Source: Zeugodacus cucurbitae (lineage: Eukaryota > Arthropoda > Insecta > Diptera > Tephritidae). From it: a DNA stretch of 64,000 nucleotides. Made by a program: the position numbers and the translations under genes. This document shows, in pieces, positions 59,570 to 64,000 of this stretch; the stretch's first letter is position 1, and each line of letters starts with the position of its first letter. The DNA lies in contig NC_071671.1 of the NCBI RefSeq assembly GCF_028554725.1, positions 15,995,501 through 16,059,500 of the forward strand, given 5' to 3'. Below the pieces are notes generated by a model that was given only the letters and a program-made list of their open reading frames with translations, was not told where the DNA came from and made no database searches.

Positions 59570-61074
59570 AACAAGTAAGGAAAGGCTAAGTTCGGGTGCA
59601 ACCGAACATTTTATACTCTCGCAATTTATTGAAGAAATTTTAATAAGATAACACCCAAATTTACCTATAAATTCGGCACAAAGTTTAATAGAATAACGAA
59701 AATCGTCCTATATAGTGTATGAGGGCTGAGGTAATTCCTGAACCGATTTCATTCATTTTCACCTGCTAGGAACACTATATCCAAAACTATACACGCACTT
59801 AATTTCGCAAAGATATAGTATCTCACATATTAACCAATACATATATGAAGATTAAAGCCCACCATATTTTTGAAAAACCTATAATTAGGTACATGGGAGC
59901 TAGGAGATGTTATTATCCGATTTTAATAATTTTTGGAACAGAGACACACTATTAGAATAAAACAATTTCCTCTGAATTACATTAAATTATCTAAGAGATT
60001 TACCAATATTTTCGGTTAAAATTTACCCTTAGGCGTTGAGTTCAACATGACCCGATATCTAGGGTCTTGAAAAGTTATAGTCCGTTTTCGACAATTTTTT
60101 CTCAAGTGAAGCCAGAGATGATATGTACTATTTGTGTAAAGTTTTATTCCGCTATCTTCATTGGTTCCTTATGTATACATTATAAAGTGAAGGAATCAGA
60201 TGGAATTCAAAATTTAGTTATATGGGAAGTTGTCGTCGTTATGAACCGATTTCATCCATTTTTCACATGTGTCATCAGGGTGTCAGGAAAGTATTTTATA
60301 CCGAATTTCATTGAAATCGGTCGAGTATTTCCTGAGATATGGTTTTTGACCCATAAGTGGGAGATGCCACGCCCATTTTTAATTTTGTAAAAAAATCTGA
60401 GTGCAGCTTCTTTCTGCTATTTCTTATGTAAAATTTAGTGTTTCTTACGTTTTTCGTTAGTGAGTTAAACCCACTTTTAGTCATTTTCAACCTAACCTTT
60501 GTATGGGAGGTGGGCGTGGTTATTATCCGATTTCTTTCATTTTTGGAGTGTACAAGGAAACGGCTGAAAGACACGACTGCAGAAAGTTTGGTTTATACAG
60601 CTTTATTGGTTTGCGAGTTATATACAAAAAACCTATTTGAGGGCGGGGTCACGCCCACTTTCCCAAAAAAATTACATCCAAATGTGCCCCTCCCTAATAC
60701 GATCCTATGCTCCAAATTTTATTTTCATAACTTTATTTATGGCTTAGTTATGACACTTTATAAGTTTTTGGTTTTCGCCATTTTGTGGTCGTGGCAATGG
60801 TCCGATCTTGCCCATTTTCGAAAGCAACCTCCTCAGGGTGCCAAGGAATACGTGTTCCAAGTTTCGTTAAGATATCTCAATTTTTACTCAAGTTATCCGT
60901 TGCACGGACAGACGGACAGACATTCGGATTTTGACTCGTCTCGTCACCCTGATCATTTTGATATACATATATAACCCTATATCTAACTCGTTTAGTTTTA
61001 TGACTTACAAACAACCGTTAGGCGAACAAAACTATAATACTCTCTTTAGCAACTTTTGTTGCGAGAGTATAAAA
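59570..61074 (-). mobile_element. DINE-1/HINE-like dispersed repeat, copy 8 (longest copy)
   Basis: About 1.5 kb. Starts AACAAGTAAGGAAAGGCTAA, hairpin GTTCGG/CCGAAC, TTTTATACTCTCGCAA. Ends GTTGCGAGAGTATAAAA. It contains all blocks seen in shorter copies, including GGGCGGGGTCACGCCCAC and the GGACAGACGGACAGAC array at about 60,906-60,921, and is the best template for a consensus. Minus orientation. Confidence 0.85.
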
Positions 61075-63329
61075 ATCGTAATTTTGCAATAAAAAAACGC
61101 TTTGCGGAGGTGTTGCCAGAGATGCAAAACAACACGAGATGTTCGGATAGCACTCAATGTGAATAATAAATAGGTAAATGAAACGTTTTGGAATTAATTT
61201 AAAATACGTGTGCATGACATACACACCCATAAACATACATATGTACATACATACATACGTAAATAATACGAAATAAATTAAAAAATGGCCAGTCACATGG
61301 CATTTGTATAATAGGGTTGTTTACTCGAAGCCGACTCATGTTGACCGTAGACCAATGTTTGATTTAATTTTAGCATTATATAGCAATTTGAAGCGTCATT
61401 TATATAATACGCTCATTAAATGGAGAATAGCATTAACTTGCTTAATTCATATTAAATTAAATGAGTGGAAAATTATTGAAATTATAGAATTTAATTTTTC
61501 GTACTTAAAACTGGTTTTTAGTACACAAATGACAGTTAGTCGAGTGAGTAATACAGCTACAGTAGCAAGCTGCATTCGTTGCGCGTAGTTTTGGAAAGTG
61601 GCGTATCGAACACGCAACTGGTCTAAATGTAATAGTTGGGGAGAATACAATAGTGAGAGAAAGAAGCCTCTACGTTACGCTAATGAGATATGTTTAATAT
61701 ACATATTCAACACGCACAAGGTTAAAATGCTATTAAAATAATAATTCTATTCAATAATTTAAATTTAAATAAAGTAATAATTCTTATCTCTAATGGACTT
61801 TGTAAACCGATACATTATTATAAGTATGTATCATCTGTATAATTTATATAAAAAAACACTTTACTGTTGTAATTTTTCTTTTGTTTTTGTATCTACAAAC
61901 CAACTGTTGCATTTTCTATTGCAACATTCTTTTTTCTATATATTCATCTATGTTAGTATGTTAGCATAATGTAAGCTTTCTTGTGTTATCAGCTGCGATC
62001 TGTAATCTGTACCACCCTCGTTATTGTTACTTATTCCAAAGCATTTCCTATTGAGTATTGATTCTAGAGGCGACAGAACTCCGGATGATCAAAGGTCGTA
62101 CAACATATATGTACATATGTATATATATACATTGAACTGCTTTCAAAACATATTTATTAGTGTTTTAGGATGTCAAAACCATTGCACAAATGAAATACGA
62201 AATAAGTTAATTTTCTACTGCTTCAATTAGACTAATAGTTTTTAAGACGTTTCTTCATGCTAGAAATAAATCTCGAGTCTAGCTATTGTCTACCAAAGAA
62301 TGAACGCGTAGAGAGAGCCAATTGTTGCGTAATTGTAGATATACATATAACAAATGGAAATCGTTGTTTGCACAATATGATATTTATTGTACAATATATT
62401 ATATTATATTGAAAAGTAAACTAAAATGTAATTATTGACACATGCGAATGGTATTCCCGATAAAAATTTACAATAACATTGCTTTAATTGCTTATATACT
62501 TACATATGTCTATATTTTTTTGAAATTATTTGTTAAGATAAGCTTTTCAAAGCGTGCTATGTAGAGTAATCGAAGCAGTTATAAGCTGTAGTTGGGATTT
62601 CAAAATGCTCAATCAATATGTTGATACTACACCGACTTATTGTTCGACCAGTTAAACAAATAATTTACTAACGAACCAAATAGCGTTAAAGAGTCAACAA
62701 TTCTTGCCGACAATCTGCCAAATTGGCAACAATCGCATTCTATTACTCTATCTTCATAACGCCGCCAAACCGCACATTTTATTTGCATGCATAATTAAAT
62801 ACACTATTTATAGACAATTGCGTTGTTTATTTTCTGTACAAATAACGGCACATAATGTGCGCTATTGATGACTTTTTCGCCCAATATTTACACCGCATTT
62901 ATGGTCATAATTATTGCATTATATGTGACAGTAATTACTTTCGGGGGATTTTCGAGCAATGAAAATATTAAGTTGGCAATTACTGTCTACTGAATACTTG
63001 TAGGAATAAGCGTTTCGACATTTAAATAATTAAGCACCACTCAAACGCTTTTTGTTTTACACTTGAAACTTGGTGATTGATTTGTGGTTATTTAGATCAA
63101 TGTATAGAATAAACGATTTAGGTCGAAATACCAATATCGGCTCTAAACCGGACGTTACACGTTCAAGAAATTGCTTTTCCACACACTCACATTTTTTTAC
63201 TACCACACTCTCACTTTCCGAACTTGAAAGCCATCTTGCTTTCAATTTTTGCGAGCAAGAAGTGTTTCAAGTAGATGATCAAGAAATTATCATCTCAGTG
63301 TAAAGTCTCCAATTTTCAAATTGTATGTA
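61075..63329. other. Intergenic, no supported gene
   Basis: AT-rich with CATACATATGTACATAC runs near 61,230 and 62,105. An open segment at 63,060-63,300 has serine-rich reading on both strands and no recognisable domain. Confidence 0.4.
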
Positions 63330-64000
63330 TGTGATTAGCGTTGCAACCGTTTAGCCGGTTATAGCCGAATCGACGATAGTGCGCCACCTGTCTCTCTCCT
63401 TCGCAGTTCGGCGCCAGTTGGAGATCCCAAGTGTAACCAGGTCGCTCTCCACCTGGTCCCTCCAACGGAGTGGAGGCCTTCCCCTTCCTCGGCTTCCTCC
63501 GGCGGGTACTGCATCGAACACTTTCAGGGCTGGAGTGTTTTCGTCCATTCGGACAACATGACCTAGCCAGCGTAGCCGCTGTCTTTTTATTCGCTGAACT
63601 ATGTCAATGTCGTCGTATAACTCGTACAGCTCATCGTTCCATCGTCTGCGGTATTCGCCGTTGCCAATGTTCTGAGGACCATAAATCTTGCGCAAAATTT
63701 TCCTCTCGAAAACTCCTAGTGTCGTCTCATCTGATGTTGACATCGTCCAAGCTTCTGCACCGTAAAGCAGGACGGGAATGATAAGCGACTTGTAGAGCTT
63801 GATTTTGGTTCGTCGAGAGAGGACTTTACTGTTCAATTGCCTACTCAGTCCAAAGTAGCACCTGTTGGCAAGAGTTATTCTGCGCTGGATTTCGAGGCTG
63901 ACATTGTTCGTGTTGTTGATGCTGGTTCCCAGGTATACGAAATTATCTACGACCTCGAAGTTATGACTGTCAACAGTGACGTGGGAGCCAAGACGCGAAT
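63330..64000 (-). mobile_element. RTE-like LINE 3' end, least decayed copy, cut by the window edge
   Basis: A minus-strand open frame of at least 161 codons (63,351-63,836) has LYKSLIIPVLLYGAEAW, ERKILRKIYGP, YRRRWNDELY, RLRWLGHVVRM, GRGRPPLRW and GISNWRR. Upstream sequence to 64,000 continues the same LINE, but with a frame interruption near 63,836. The reverse-transcriptase palm and endonuclease would lie to the right. It serves as reference for the decayed copies at 4,741, 18,050 and 51,181. Confidence 0.75.

Noticed and set aside
63070..63303. 77-codon plus and 62-codon minus open frames near the right edge
   Set aside because: Serine-rich reading on both strands, no recognisable domain and no splice context. 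Cannot be supported as a gene.

Overview
The window looks like nuclear DNA of a higher fly, most probably a tephritid (Bactrocera/Ceratitis-like). It is AT-rich, full of CATACATATGTATG-type microsatellites, and its split genes have short GT-AG introns. The encoded proteins are very close to Drosophila ISWI, kappaB-Ras and fatty-acid 2-hydroxylase. The organism assignment is inference from these features, since no search was run.

Layout. 1-22,100 is gene-poor: five copies of one ~1.2 kb dispersed repeat, a sixth truncated one, decayed LINEs, mariner remnants and two pogo-type TIR elements. A possible untranslated first exon lies near 10,380-11,164. 22,170-28,963 holds a fatty-acid 2-hydroxylase gene (+). 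Its 5.35 kb intron contains another repeat copy and, on the opposite strand, a complete five-exon enkurin-domain gene (25,575-27,351). 30,098-39,786 holds two tandem seven-exon ISWI chromatin-remodeller genes (both -). A kappaB-Ras gene (40,873-41,606, -) and a tRNA-Arg(ACG) gene (42,560-42,632, -) follow. 42,650-64,000 is again gene-poor, with more repeats, a 1 kb extremely A-rich tract, LINE fragments and a few candidate untranslated exons.

The most interesting locus is the ISWI duplication. Copy B (36,197-39,786) reads as a canonical 1,023-residue ISWI. Copy A (30,098-33,661) is also fully open (1,022 codons by my splice reading, all junctions GT-AG) but carries targeted-looking changes. 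The DEAH box reads DEGH, the AutoN H4-tail-mimic RHRK reads RQRK, and the HAND start, SLIDE aromatic core and lysine-rich tail have diverged. The central ATPase exons and two introns are identical or nearly so between copies, which suggests gene conversion. The duplicated unit also carried flanking DNA from the hydroxylase side, and the two hydroxylase exons expected there are deleted in unit B. The junction of the units is occupied almost exactly by one dispersed repeat, itself split by a pogo-type MITE.

The dispersed repeat family (ten copies) has an inverted TATACTCTCGCAA motif at both ends and a GTTCGG/CCGAAC hairpin just inside one end. It also ends in T next to T. This is the architecture of DINE-1/HINE-type non-autonomous Helentrons. 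A second family of the same design occurs at 48,242.
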